Of a stretch of DNA of 25,839 nucleotides, positions 14,315 to 22,639 are shown one piece after another. A model generated the notes under the pieces. The model did no database searches and was not told the DNA's origin. It saw only the letters and a program-made list of their open reading frames with translations. Origin of the DNA: DASXMX01 sp036794395. Lineage in GTDB: Bacteria; Planctomycetota; Phycisphaerae; Tepidisphaerales; Tepidisphaeraceae. Positions within the stretch are counted from its first letter, which is position 1; each line of letters starts with the position of its first letter. The stretch covers positions 1 through 25,839 of the forward strand of contig DAIRGS010000067.1 of NCBI GenBank assembly GCA_036794395.1, in the 5' to 3' direction. The position numbers and the translations under genes were made by a program.

Positions 14315-16474
14315 CTACTTCAGCGGAGCGGGCGTCATGCCTAGCAGTTCCGCGAGGAGCGCATCGGCGCCGTAAATATTTCGCAGCGATTCAATCACCG
14401 CCCGGCTGTCCACACTGACTGCTCGGGACTGAACATCTTCATAGGCGAAGTTCATTGCGACGCCCTGGCGGTTGGAATCGAAAATGATGCCGACCAGCTC
14501 GCCATTGCGGTTAACGACCGGGCTACCGGAATTGCCGCCGGTGATGTCGGCGGTGCTGACGAAGTTGAGCGGGGTCTTGAGATCGAGCTTGTCGTGGGCC
14601 TTGTGCCAGGAGTCGGGCAACTGGTAGGGCGGCTTGCCGTCGTGGCGTTGCTCGTGATCGAACGCGCCACCCATTGTGGTCATCGCGGGGATCTGCTCGC
14701 CGTCCTGCTCGTAGCCTTTCACCTGTCCATATGCCAGACGAAGCGTGCCGGTGGCATCGGGGTACAACTGCGATCCGTAGAGCGCGAATCGCGCAAGGTT
14801 GATCTGCGTGAGCGACTGCGTTTCGGGCTCTTCCACCTGCGACTCATACTCGCGGCGAAGCGATCGGGCATCGGGATCGATCGCCAACGCGAGCTTGATC
14901 ATGGGGTCCTCGCTGGCTTTGATCGCCGAGGCTCCGCCCTCCAAAAGGCGCTTTCTTTCCGCGGCATCGGCCAAGTGTGACCCCGTCACCAGTTCCTTGG
15001 CCCGATCTTCCGGAGACTTGCCGTCCAGGATCTTCCTGGACAGCGCCGAATTGGCGGGCATTTTGGCGGTCATGAACTTCAGCGATTCGGTTAGCCGGGT
15101 GACTTCCAGTTCAGGATAGATGGGCACTTCCGCCAAGAGACGGTGTTCGAGGGGTCCGCGCTTGGCCTGGGTGTACTCGGGAAGTCGATCGGCATCGGGC
15201 TTTGCCGACTCGGCGGGCAGCCGCACCAGCGTCCGGGCATATCCGAATAGAGACGTTGAAAACGCCCGGCCCTGCTCGGCAAACGCATAAGGCAACAGCA
15301 ATCGGGCGCGTTGTTGCTCGGCGCTGGCGGCCTCATTCCACGCCGAGTCGAAGTGGCTCATTCCCTTGCGCTGGTGCAACTGCTCCCGCATCGCCGACTC
15401 TTGCTCGGACTTGCGGGCCATCAGATCCGTCTTCAAGGCGGCCAGCCGGGGGCGGAGCGCTTTAAGCGAATTCTGAATGCCAAATAAATCCCTTTGCGCC
15501 TGACGGCGTTCCTCGGGACCTTTTTCCGAGTACGCCAGCAGCACGCGCTCCTGACGTTCAAGCCCATCCAGCGCCAAAGGCAGACTCAAGTCTCGCATCG
15601 ACTTCAGCGCCGACACGGGCAGCAGACGGTCGGTTGTGCCTGGGTTGCCACTGACGAAAATCAGATCGTTCTCCCGCACGCCCTGGGTGGAAAGTCGAAG
15701 ATAATGCTGCACGCGGGCCGGCTTGTCGTTTTCGTAAGCGCGAAGAACGGTGATATCCAGGTCGTAGCGCGGATACTCGAAGTTATCGGGATCGCCGCCG
15801 AAGAACGCGACGGCCATTTCCGGAGCAAAGGCGCAGCGAACGTCGGTGAAACGCTTGTACCGGTACAGGTCGTACTTGGCCCCGCCATAAAGCGTGACGA
15901 TGTTGCTTTGCAGGCCGGTTGCCTTCTGCGATTCAGATTCGATCCGCGCAAATACGGCGTTGCGCGCCTTCACGGCTGCCTCGCCCTTCAACTGCGAATC
16001 AACCGACTGATTGACCCGATCAGTCACATCCTCGATCGATTCCAAAATACTCAGCTCCAGCCCCGGCAGCTTAATTTCCTCCGCGCGTGTTTTGGCCAGG
16101 AATCCGTTGCTGACGTAATCCTTCCCCGGACCCGAAGCGTTCTGCAATCCACCGGCCGCGACATGGTGGTTTGTCAGGATCAGCCCATCGGGCGATACAA
16201 ACGCGCCCGAAGCGCCAATTTTGATGGACGCCAGCTGAAGGTTATCGGACCAGGATTTGGTGACTTCGAAATTAAACAGGGTGCGCAACCGCCCGGCCGG
16301 CAGGTGGTTGTATGCCCACATCCCCTCGGCTGGCGCCAGAGGCAGCACGTTGGGTTTCACGTACGTGCGAGGCCCTATCGTTGAGTGAGCCCAGGGGAAC
16401 AAATGGCCATTGCACCCCATCGCGCCGACCGCCAATGCAACCGTCGCCGCCCACACACTCCGTTTCACGCGCAT
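14315..16474 (-). CDS. S46-family dipeptidyl-peptidase (DPP7/DPP11 type)
   Basis: An exported serine exopeptidase that removes dipeptides from peptide N-termini, probably in the periplasm. The 719 residues match the family length. The catalytic residues are visible: His in LTNHHVA (about 103), Asp240 in YPRYDLDITVLR, and Ser649 in GGNSGSPV. Ser667 (IIFDSN) lies exactly 18 residues after the catalytic Ser, the spacing of Ser655 to Arg673 in P. gingivalis DPP11. Gly there marks DPP7 and Arg/Ser marks DPP11, so a preference for acidic P1 residues is suggested. The N-terminus has a signal peptide ending near an AMGC lipobox-like site (Cys21). The ATG has GAGGAG five bases upstream. It is divergent from the DUF4159 gene. 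Confidence 0.93.
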   Translation of the reverse strand: MRVKRSVWAATVALAVGAMGCNGHLFPWAHSTIGPRTYVKPNVLPLAPAEGMWAYNHLPAGRLRTLFNFEVTKSWSDNLQLASIKIGASGAFVSPDGLILTNHHVAAGGLQNASGPGKDYVSNGFLAKTRAEEIKLPGLELSILESIEDVTDRVNQSVDSQLKGEAAVKARNAVFARIESESQKATGLQSNIVTLYGGAKYDLYRYKRFTDVRCAFAPEMAVAFFGGDPDNFEYPRYDLDITVLRAYENDKPARVQHYLRLSTQGVRENDLIFVSGNPGTTDRLLPVSALKSMRDLSLPLALDGLERQERVLLAYSEKGPEERRQAQRDLFGIQNSLKALRPRLAALKTDLMARKSEQESAMREQLHQRKGMSHFDSAWNEAASAEQQRARLLLPYAFAEQGRAFSTSLFGYARTLVRLPAESAKPDADRLPEYTQAKRGPLEHRLLAEVPIYPELEVTRLTESLKFMTAKMPANSALSRKILDGKSPEDRAKELVTGSHLADAAERKRLLEGGASAIKASEDPMIKLALAIDPDARSLRREYESQVEEPETQSLTQINLARFALYGSQLYPDATGTLRLAYGQVKGYEQDGEQIPAMTTMGGAFDHEQRHDGKPPYQLPDSWHKAHDKLDLKTPLNFVSTADITGGNSGSPVVNRNGELVGIIFDSNRQGVAMNFAYEDVQSRAVSVDSRAVIESLRNIYGADALLAELLGMTPAPLK

Positions 16475-16817
16475 GCCGTCTCCTCAAGGTTTTCCAAGCT
16501 GTCCATCCGGAACAGGTGGGGCAGATTCTATAAGAACTCCATCGCCCGGCAATCCGCAATCAAGCGCCATTGTGATTTCCTCCCAATGTCGCTTCCCCAT
16601 CCATGCGCCTTCCATGCGCCTTCCCACATCGCCAAGCCCCCACGCCGGTGGCAGAGCCGTACTCGGCGCCGCCCCGGGTTCTCAGAGCGCTGCACGTCGC
16701 CTCTCAAGAACCTCACGTGGACCCATGCTCCGCCAACCGGACATCCTTGTCCATCCAAGCGAGCATTTAGCCGCTAACTGTGTTCCAATATCCAGCAACC
16801 GGCCAACGGAGTGTTCG
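16475..16817. other. Divergent intergenic region, no gene
   Basis: This 343-base gap separates the divergent S46 and DUF4159 genes and must hold both promoters, but no -35/-10 pair is convincing. It contains an 11-bp tandem duplication (CCATGCGCCTT at 16601-16611 and 16612-16622). An open plus-strand frame runs through it and into the S46 gene, but the composition is not protein-like and the ribosome site favours the start at 16818. Confidence 0.5.
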
Positions 16818-19142
16818 ATGATCCGGCCTCTTCGATTTACACCAATTATGGTGTGCATGACTTTGTTCGTTCCGATCGCACCGCGCGACGCCACTGCCGC
16901 CACGCCCGAACAGGTTAACCAGTCGATCGAAAAAGCGCGCCAATTCCTCCTCTCAAAGCGCAACGACAGCGGGACGTGGGAGGAAGTACCCAGACCCGAC
17001 ATCGCGGCTGAAAATGCGCAGGCGTCAACCAGCGGCCGGCAGTGGGGCGGACTCACGGCTCTGTCCACGTACGCACTGCTCGCCAGTGGCACGGATTGGC
17101 GCAGTCCCGACGTTACCCCGGCAATTGAGTTTCTCCTGCACGCAAATATCGAAGGCACCTACGCCCTGGGTGCCAGCTCGCAACTGCTGCTTTATTTGCC
17201 GCCGGACAAAGCACACAATTTACTTCGACACAACTTAGACAAGCTTTCGCACGGCATGCACCCGGCGGCGGGGGCGCCAGCGCGGTGGCCGCCTGAGGTG
17301 GGGTTCTACGGATATTGGACGGGCGATCTGAAGGGTACGCCCCTGCCGCTGATGGAGGCCGGCAGCAGCAGGGTGGGGCGTCCGCAGCCGGGGGATTGGT
17401 CCGATCGCAGCAACAGCCAGTATGGGGTGCTCGGGATGTGGGCCCTTGAACAGGCCGGGGCCGATATCCCGGCAAACTATTGGCGAACGGTTGATACGGC
17501 CTGGAAGCGCGCCCAGGACACCGGCAACGGCGGCTGGAGCTACCGCAACGCCGAGCCGAACGTAAGCGCCGCCATGACCGCGGCAGGCATCGCCACCCTG
17601 TTCATCACGCAGGATTACACGCTCGACGTCGATTTCTCCGTCTGTCGCGGCGGCATCAAAAACCCGGCGCTGGATAAGGGCATCGCCTTCATGGACCAGC
17701 ACATGTTCGATGCCATGACCGGCAGCTACTACACGCTGTACGGCCTCGAACGTGTGGGCGCCGCCAGCGGCCGGAGATTCTTCGGCGGTCAGGATTGGTT
17801 TCGCCAGATCACCGATTTGCTCGTCAGCCAGCAAAAAGAAGATGGATCCTGGCACTCAGACCGCGGCGCGATCCCCGATACCTGCTTTGGCCTGCTGTTC
17901 CTCTCCCGGGGCCGGGCGCCGGTCCTGATGAACAAGCTCGATTACCAGCCCGACGACAAAAACCTCCCCCCGGAAATCTGGAACCAGCGCCCGCGCGATG
18001 TGGCCAACCTCGCGACCTGGTGCGGCCGGCAGCTCGAATCCTTTTTCAACTGGCAGGTGGTCGATCTCAAGCTTGCCTCCGATCAACTCCACGAAGCCCC
18101 CATCCTCTACATCGGCGGCAGCCGCTCGCTGAAGTTCTCCGACGATCAAAAGAAAACATTGCGCCAATATGTTTCCGAAGGTGGAATTATCCTGGGTAAT
18201 GCCGACTGCGCGCAGTCGCCGTTTACCGACTCGTTCAAAAAGCTGGGCAAGGACCTGTTCCCCAGATACGAGTTTCACGATGTCCCGGCCAACGATCTGC
18301 TCTGGCGCGAGCAATACACCCAGTGGCGCACCAAGCCGAAAGTGCTCGAACTCACCAACGGGGCGCGAAAGCTGATGATCCTGATCCCCGAAGCCGATGC
18401 CTCACGTGCATGGCAAGTGCGGGCCGATCGAAATCGCGAACCCTTGCTACAGCTGGCGGGGAATATCTATCTGTATGCAGTCGATAAGCGCAACCGCTAC
18501 ACCCGCGACCAAACGTATCTCATCAAGCCGCAGGACAACGTCAAAATCACCCGCAAGATCAGGCTCGCCCGCCTCGACCTCGGGGACAATCCAGATCCCG
18601 AGCCCGGCGGCTGGACGCACCTTGCCGCGGTCATGCGCAATCGCTTCAAAATCGAATTGCAAACCGACTTCGTCAAACCCGAAGAGTTAGGCGGGTACAA
18701 AGTCGCTCATCTCACGGGGTCAGGCGCGCTCGCCCTTACCACCGCCCAGCGCGCCACGATCAAATTCTTCGTCCAATCCGGCGGCCTGCTTTTGATTGAC
18801 GCGGCCGGGGGAAGCATCGCCTTTGCCGATTCTGTCCAAACAGAGTTGGAAACCATGTTTGGGGCCGGCAAGCTAACCATCCTGCCGCCCAATCACGCGC
18901 TATTCACGCGTCCCGAATTAAAAATCGAAACGATCGGCTGGCGCCCGTTCGCCCTCGATCATGTCGCCGACCACAAACATCCAAATCTTCGCGCCGTTAC
19001 GCTCAACAATCGTGCTGCCGTCATCTTCAGCCGGGAAGACCTCTCGACGGGCCTGGTCGGCCAGCCGGTCGACGGAATCATCGGCTACGATCCGGAAACC
19101 GCGGTGAATCTCATGGCGGCGATGGTGATGTATACGAAGTGA
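16818..19142 (+). CDS. Secreted squalene-cyclase-like / DUF4159 protein
   Basis: A 774-residue exported protein. A signal peptide (MIRPLRFTPIMVCMTLFVPI, cleaved near DATA-ATPE) is followed by an alpha/alpha-barrel of prenyltransferase/squalene-oxidase-like repeats (about 30-400), seen as QFLLSKRNDSGTWEE, QDTGNGGWSYRNAEP and SQQKEDGSWHSDRG. The C-terminal part (about 405-774) is DUF4159: YIGGSRSLKFSDDQKKTLRQ, then GGWTHLAAVMRNRFKIEL and FVQSGGLLLIDAAGG. This architecture is common in Planctomycetota; the biochemical role is unknown and true cyclase activity is doubtful. The ATG at 16818 has GGAG six bases upstream, which excludes the longer frame. The frameshifted DUF4261 gene follows after 23 bp, so an operon is likely. 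Confidence 0.88.
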   Translation: MIRPLRFTPIMVCMTLFVPIAPRDATAATPEQVNQSIEKARQFLLSKRNDSGTWEEVPRPDIAAENAQASTSGRQWGGLTALSTYALLASGTDWRSPDVTPAIEFLLHANIEGTYALGASSQLLLYLPPDKAHNLLRHNLDKLSHGMHPAAGAPARWPPEVGFYGYWTGDLKGTPLPLMEAGSSRVGRPQPGDWSDRSNSQYGVLGMWALEQAGADIPANYWRTVDTAWKRAQDTGNGGWSYRNAEPNVSAAMTAAGIATLFITQDYTLDVDFSVCRGGIKNPALDKGIAFMDQHMFDAMTGSYYTLYGLERVGAASGRRFFGGQDWFRQITDLLVSQQKEDGSWHSDRGAIPDTCFGLLFLSRGRAPVLMNKLDYQPDDKNLPPEIWNQRPRDVANLATWCGRQLESFFNWQVVDLKLASDQLHEAPILYIGGSRSLKFSDDQKKTLRQYVSEGGIILGNADCAQSPFTDSFKKLGKDLFPRYEFHDVPANDLLWREQYTQWRTKPKVLELTNGARKLMILIPEADASRAWQVRADRNREPLLQLAGNIYLYAVDKRNRYTRDQTYLIKPQDNVKITRKIRLARLDLGDNPDPEPGGWTHLAAVMRNRFKIELQTDFVKPEELGGYKVAHLTGSGALALTTAQRATIKFFVQSGGLLLIDAAGGSIAFADSVQTELETMFGAGKLTILPPNHALFTRPELKIETIGWRPFALDHVADHKHPNLRAVTLNNRAAVIFSREDLSTGLVGQPVDGIIGYDPETAVNLMAAMVMYTK

Positions 19143-19165
19143 TTGCATCGAAATTGGAGGAAACA

Positions 19166-19977
19166 ATGTTTGGATGGGGAAAACCGAAGAATGCGCCGAC
19201 CCCCGCTCCAGATCCGGCAACGGGCGGGCCTCTCATCGCGGCACTGTTGATGGAAGGAACGTCTTTCCCCCTGGATGACTTTCGTGCGAAGGTAGCGCAA
19301 TCCCGGATCCGGGGTGCTTCTCCAAAGAAAATTACAATCGAGAAGGGGATTCTCGTTTTTGAGCTTGGTGACGAACTGGTCGCACTGGCGCCGATCGCGG
19401 CACCCTATCCATGGTCGGATCTTAAAGGGCCGTGCGCTACCTCATGGATGTGGCCACGCGAGACGCCCGCGACCACACTCGAACAACATCGCACCCACGT
19501 GCTGGTGACGATGATGCGCGGTGCAAACTCGGCGTCGAGCGGCGGCTGGCGCTGACCCAGATCACCGCAATGGCGGCCTCCATGAAGGGCGTGAAAGGTG
19601 TTTATTGGCCAGAGGCCACGCTGGTTCATTACCCACCTGTTTTTGTAAGGATGGCTGAAACAATTGAGTCGCCGGAGGCTCCGCCGCTGTACTTGTGGGT
19701 GGATTTTAGAGTTGGCCGTAACCGCGACGGAACTTCAGCCTTATTTACCACGGGCCTGGCGCCGCTCGGCACTAGGGAACTTGAGATTCCCTCAATCGAC
19801 ATGAGCCCGTCAAGCCTCCGCGAGTGGGGGATCAATATCGCGTATTATCTTATGAACAACGGTTCGCGAGTGAAAGACGGCGATACACTGGGGCCCACAG
19901 CCGAGCAGAAGTTTCGCGTGCGGCATAAGCCGTCGCTTTACGGAAAACGCGGGACAGTGACTCGGCTGGAAAGATAG
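19166..19977 (+). pseudogene. DUF4261 gene broken by a frameshift
   Basis: Two overlapping frames together make one DUF4261-like protein of about 270 residues. The first (ATG 19166, after GGAGGAAACA) gives MFGWGKPKNAP, PYPWSDLKGPCATSWMW and HRTHVLVTMMRG, then stops at 19555. The second picks up with VERRLALTQITAMAAS, GVYWPEATLVHYPPVF, LWVDFRVGRNRDGTS and KDGDTLGPTAEQKFRVRH. The frame switch falls at about 19522-19540. The total length (812 nt) implies one missing base or two extra. Function is unknown in the family. It could be a true pseudogene, a sequencing error or, less likely, programmed frameshifting; no slippery heptamer is seen. Confidence 0.8.
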
Positions 19978-19979
19978 CT

Positions 19980-20504
19980 CTATTCAAATACAAACCGCGG
20001 ATCATCGGCCGTATTGAAATAGACGGTCGGCACCGGCACATTCAGCATGCGCAGATACACGCATACTTGCCCCCGGTGATGGACCAGATGATTTAAGCAC
20101 CATACCCGATACACATATGATCGCGGCTTGGTGACCATGATCTGTCCGCCACTGCGCATGGACCAGGGCCGCTCCCAGTTGGCAATATCGAACTTGGCGA
20201 CCTCCGCACGCAGCTCGGCGACCTTGCGATCGAAATGTTCGAGCAACTCATGCACACCGCGCACGCTCTTGGGGATCTGCGGAGCCGCGGCCGCGTCGAG
20301 TTCATCGGCGGCGAGCGTGGCGCGTGCCCAATCGGGGAGGTAGGCGACATGCAGCGCGAGCCGTCCGAGCGACATCGATTTTTCGTGGGGCTTCCAGTCA
20401 TGCTGGCCATCGGGAACCGCCGCAAGTACCGACCTTGTCACCGTCAGCTCGCGCTCCAGATCACTGAAAACCGCCGCTTTGAACGAAGTTGAATCCATGC
20501 TCAT
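19980..20504 (-). CDS. DinB-fold metal-binding protein
   Basis: A 174-residue four-helix-bundle protein of the DinB/YfiT superfamily. The putative metal triad is His52 (LALHVAYLPDW) and the HxxxH pair His139/His143 (LNHLVHHRGQ). Family members include thiol S-transferases and proteins of unknown role; the substrate cannot be told here. It starts at an ATG behind a strong AAAGGAGGC ribosome site. Its stop is 3 bp from the end of the convergent DUF4261 gene. Upstream it is divergent from the STN-like secreted protein. Confidence 0.88.
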   Translation of the reverse strand: MSMDSTSFKAAVFSDLERELTVTRSVLAAVPDGQHDWKPHEKSMSLGRLALHVAYLPDWARATLAADELDAAAAPQIPKSVRGVHELLEHFDRKVAELRAEVAKFDIANWERPWSMRSGGQIMVTKPRSYVYRVWCLNHLVHHRGQVCVYLRMLNVPVPTVYFNTADDPRFVFE

Positions 20505-20604
20505 GCCTGATGCCTCCTTTGATTTGCCACGTCCGTGGCGCAGCCTCGAATTTAGTTTAGCCCGATCGCCCGGGGTAAGGGATGGCGGATCAGAACATTT
20601 GAAT

Positions 20605-20625
20605 GATCTTCAACAATTGAAGATC
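20605..20625. promoter_or_regulatory. Perfect 21-bp inverted repeat, operator candidate
   Basis: Nine-base arms GATCTTCAA and TTGAAGATC flank the trinucleotide CAA with no mismatch. It lies in the 154-bp gap between the divergent DinB-fold gene and the 20659 gene, about 34 bp before the latter's ATG. No U-tract follows on either strand, so an operator for a dimeric regulator is more likely than a terminator. No regulator gene is adjacent. Confidence 0.5.
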
Positions 20626-20658
20626 GAACGACAATGGCTGTGAGATGGGAGTATAACG

Positions 20659-21480
20659 ATGTTACTTTTTGCCAAAGAGGTGATCAAAATGATCGTCTAT
20701 AGGAAACTTCAGCTTGCTGTTTTAACTACGATCTCAATTGTTGTTGTGACTGGCCTCGCGCGCCCTTCCGCAAATTTTGTTTTGGCGGATGGTCCGCCAC
20801 CCCAAACCGCGCCGGCGGCCAAACCCATCAACGCTCAAGTGACAATGGGCCGGACGCTGCCAACGGTGAGGTTCGATCACGTCGGTTTTTCGGACGTCAC
20901 GGATTTTCTACAGGATGTCTCTGGCGTCCCAATTCTTGTTGATTGGATCGCACTTCAACAAGTCGGCGTGAACAAAAATACGCCCGTGAGTGTGAATTTG
21001 TCGAATGCGAGTTTCGCTTCGGTGCTGGATGCGGTGCTGTGGTCGGCTGCCGAGCCGGGGAAACTTGATTACGCGGTTCACTCCAATTACATCGAAATCT
21101 CCATTCCGGGGATATTAAAACTCCCCGCCGGCGTCGATCAGAGCAAATTCAACGAGCAGATCACCAGGTCGTTGGGCCGTTCCAAAGTTCCAGATCTCCA
21201 CAAGCTTGGAAGCGCATTGGATTTTCTCTCGCGTCTGAGCCACCCCATCTGGGTCGATTGGGTGTCGCTTAAGAAAGCGGGTGTTCAGCCTGATACGGCC
21301 GTCGATGCAACAAAGCTTGCCGGAATGCCTCTCCGGGCCGCGCTCGATGCACTCCTGGTCGAGGCGGGGCCAAAGGCAAATCTTCAATGGACCTTCAGGG
21401 ATGAAATGATCCTGATCTCCACCGGGCCCGAACTGGCCAGGATCAAGGCGCTTCCATACGTCAATCATGAGCAGCCTTAG
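20659..21480 (+). CDS. Exported protein with two STN-like repeats
   Basis: A 273-residue protein with an N-terminal signal/anchor (LQLAVLTTISIVVVTGLA, about 18-35) and two tandem copies of one ~80-residue module. Module 1 (about 70-150) reads DVTDFLQDVSGVPILVDWIA and LQQVGVNKNTPV; module 2 (about 175-260) reads ALDFLSRLSHPIWVDWVSLK and KAGVQPDTAV. Each ends in a short beta-hairpin (YIEISIP; EMILIST). The pattern resembles secretin/TonB short N-terminal (STN) domains that recur in exported Planctomycetota proteins. Function is unknown, perhaps protein-protein contact in the periplasm. The ATG has GGGAG eight bases upstream. A large palindrome follows 10 bp after the stop. Confidence 0.75.
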   Translation: MLLFAKEVIKMIVYRKLQLAVLTTISIVVVTGLARPSANFVLADGPPPQTAPAAKPINAQVTMGRTLPTVRFDHVGFSDVTDFLQDVSGVPILVDWIALQQVGVNKNTPVSVNLSNASFASVLDAVLWSAAEPGKLDYAVHSNYIEISIPGILKLPAGVDQSKFNEQITRSLGRSKVPDLHKLGSALDFLSRLSHPIWVDWVSLKKAGVQPDTAVDATKLAGMPLRAALDALLVEAGPKANLQWTFRDEMILISTGPELARIKALPYVNHEQP

Positions 21481-21490
21481 CCTAAATAAA

Positions 21491-21738
21491 CGTGCGCGAT
21501 TCCGCGCTTTTCGTGACATGGCTTTCTAAGCCATGATCGAGGGGGCGACCAACGACGCCGGGTCAGATGTGGGAAAACCAAGTTTCGGCGGCCGGACAAC
21601 CTTCTGATTCTTCGGAAGGAAATGCCTGATTCGGCAAGTTGGTGTTCCCACATCTCACCCGGCGCCGGACCCGCGGCTCCGCCAACCACGGCTTAAAAAG
21701 CCGTGCCACGTAAATGCAATCACGCTGAATCGCGCGCG
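21491..21738. repeat. 250-bp imperfect palindrome (fold-back element)
   Basis: The two halves are inverted copies. The outer tips are CGTGCGCGATTC (21491) and, in reverse, CGCGCGCGATTC (ending 21738). Next come paired local hairpins (ATGGCTT-tct-AAGCCAT on the left; CACGGCTT-aaa-AAGCCGTG on the right). The inner arms 21556-21581 and 21639-21664 are inverted copies over 26 bp with two mismatches. About 57 bp form the centre. No coding potential is seen. It fills most of the 350-base gap before the DUF1080 gene. It shares its terminal 12-mer with the element at 434-720. Confidence 0.75.
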
Positions 21739-21830
21739 GTCGTTTGGCACGGCATCACCTCTCGAACGATCGACATCCTTGATGGTATGAACCGATGGTC
21801 CTCTCATATCCGCCTATCAAGGAAGTCTCC

Positions 21831-22532
21831 ATGAAGCGATCGTTTCTTATTGCAATCGCGCTGTTGTCCACAGTCCTTACTTGCACGGGTCTTTCCCCCG
21901 CGCAATCCGCCGCACCGGAGGTTCCGCTCCCGTCCGGACTGACTCGGCTATTCGATGGCAAGACACTTGAAGGCTGGGCGCAGATTCCCGACAACTCGTG
22001 GGCCGTGAAAGACGGCGCAATCGCCAGCCTGGGGGTTGGACGAGGCGTGATTCATACGACAAAATTCTTTTCGCGTTATCGCATCATCTTCGATATCCGC
22101 CACGTCTCAGGTCAGCCTGATCACCAGGCTTGTGTGCTGGTTTTCTGCGCCACGCCTGCCGAGGGCCAGAAAGCTCCGGATGCGTTGGCCGGTATTCAGT
22201 TTCAAGTCCCCAACGGCGGCCACTGGGATTACCGCAAGGGCCACAACAACAACGGCAAAGAGGAATTCACGGCGCTGCCCCACGCGAAGGTCGATGTGAA
22301 TCAATGGAGCCGGGTTGAAATCCTGGTGGATGCGGAAACGGGTACCGCCCGCATGGCCGTCGCGCAACCTGTCGGCGCCAAGTCCGTCGAGATACTTCGA
22401 TTTAAAGATCCCACCGCCGGCCGGAAGGGGCCTTTTGCGCTTCAAATGCATAACAAGGGACTGTTCGACGAATATGCGAACATTGCGATTGAAGAGAACC
22501 CAGCGAAGGACGATCTGATCACGACGAAATGA
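21831..22532 (+). CDS. Exported DUF1080 (3-keto-disaccharide hydrolase-like) protein
   Basis: A 233-residue protein with a signal peptide (MKRSFLIAIALLSTVLTC, cleaved near AQSAA) followed by one DUF1080 jelly-roll domain. Diagnostic parts are LTRLFDGKTLEGWAQIPDNSW, VKDGAIASLGVGRGVIHT, FSRYRIIFDIRHV and the closing GPFALQMHNKGLFDEYANIAIEE. DUF1080/3-keto-disaccharide hydrolase proteins are greatly expanded in Planctomycetota, where they are linked to carbohydrate breakdown; the substrate here is unknown. The ATG at 21831 is preceded by AAGGAAG and starts a good signal peptide, so the upstream in-frame start is rejected. The zinc-ribbon gene follows after 107 bp. Confidence 0.9.
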   Translation: MKRSFLIAIALLSTVLTCTGLSPAQSAAPEVPLPSGLTRLFDGKTLEGWAQIPDNSWAVKDGAIASLGVGRGVIHTTKFFSRYRIIFDIRHVSGQPDHQACVLVFCATPAEGQKAPDALAGIQFQVPNGGHWDYRKGHNNNGKEEFTALPHAKVDVNQWSRVEILVDAETGTARMAVAQPVGAKSVEILRFKDPTAGRKGPFALQMHNKGLFDEYANIAIEENPAKDDLITTK

Positions 22533-22639
22533 GGCGGTGTGTTTCGCTATGAAATGTAGCGCGAACTGAAGACATCACTTTGCCACTTTGCAACGAATCG
22601 GTTAAAGTTGGCTCCATACATTTCAAGGGTGGAGGCTCA

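Noticed and set aside
15494..16384. 296-residue open frame on the plus strand opposite the S46 peptidase
   Set aside because: The minus strand encodes a complete S46 enzyme with its catalytic residues; the plus-strand frame is a GC-rich shadow.
16410..16817. N-terminal extension of the DUF4159 protein by 136 residues
   Set aside because: The extension overlaps the divergent S46 gene, is Pro/Ser/Arg-rich, and would bury a clear signal peptide; the start at 16818 has a ribosome site.
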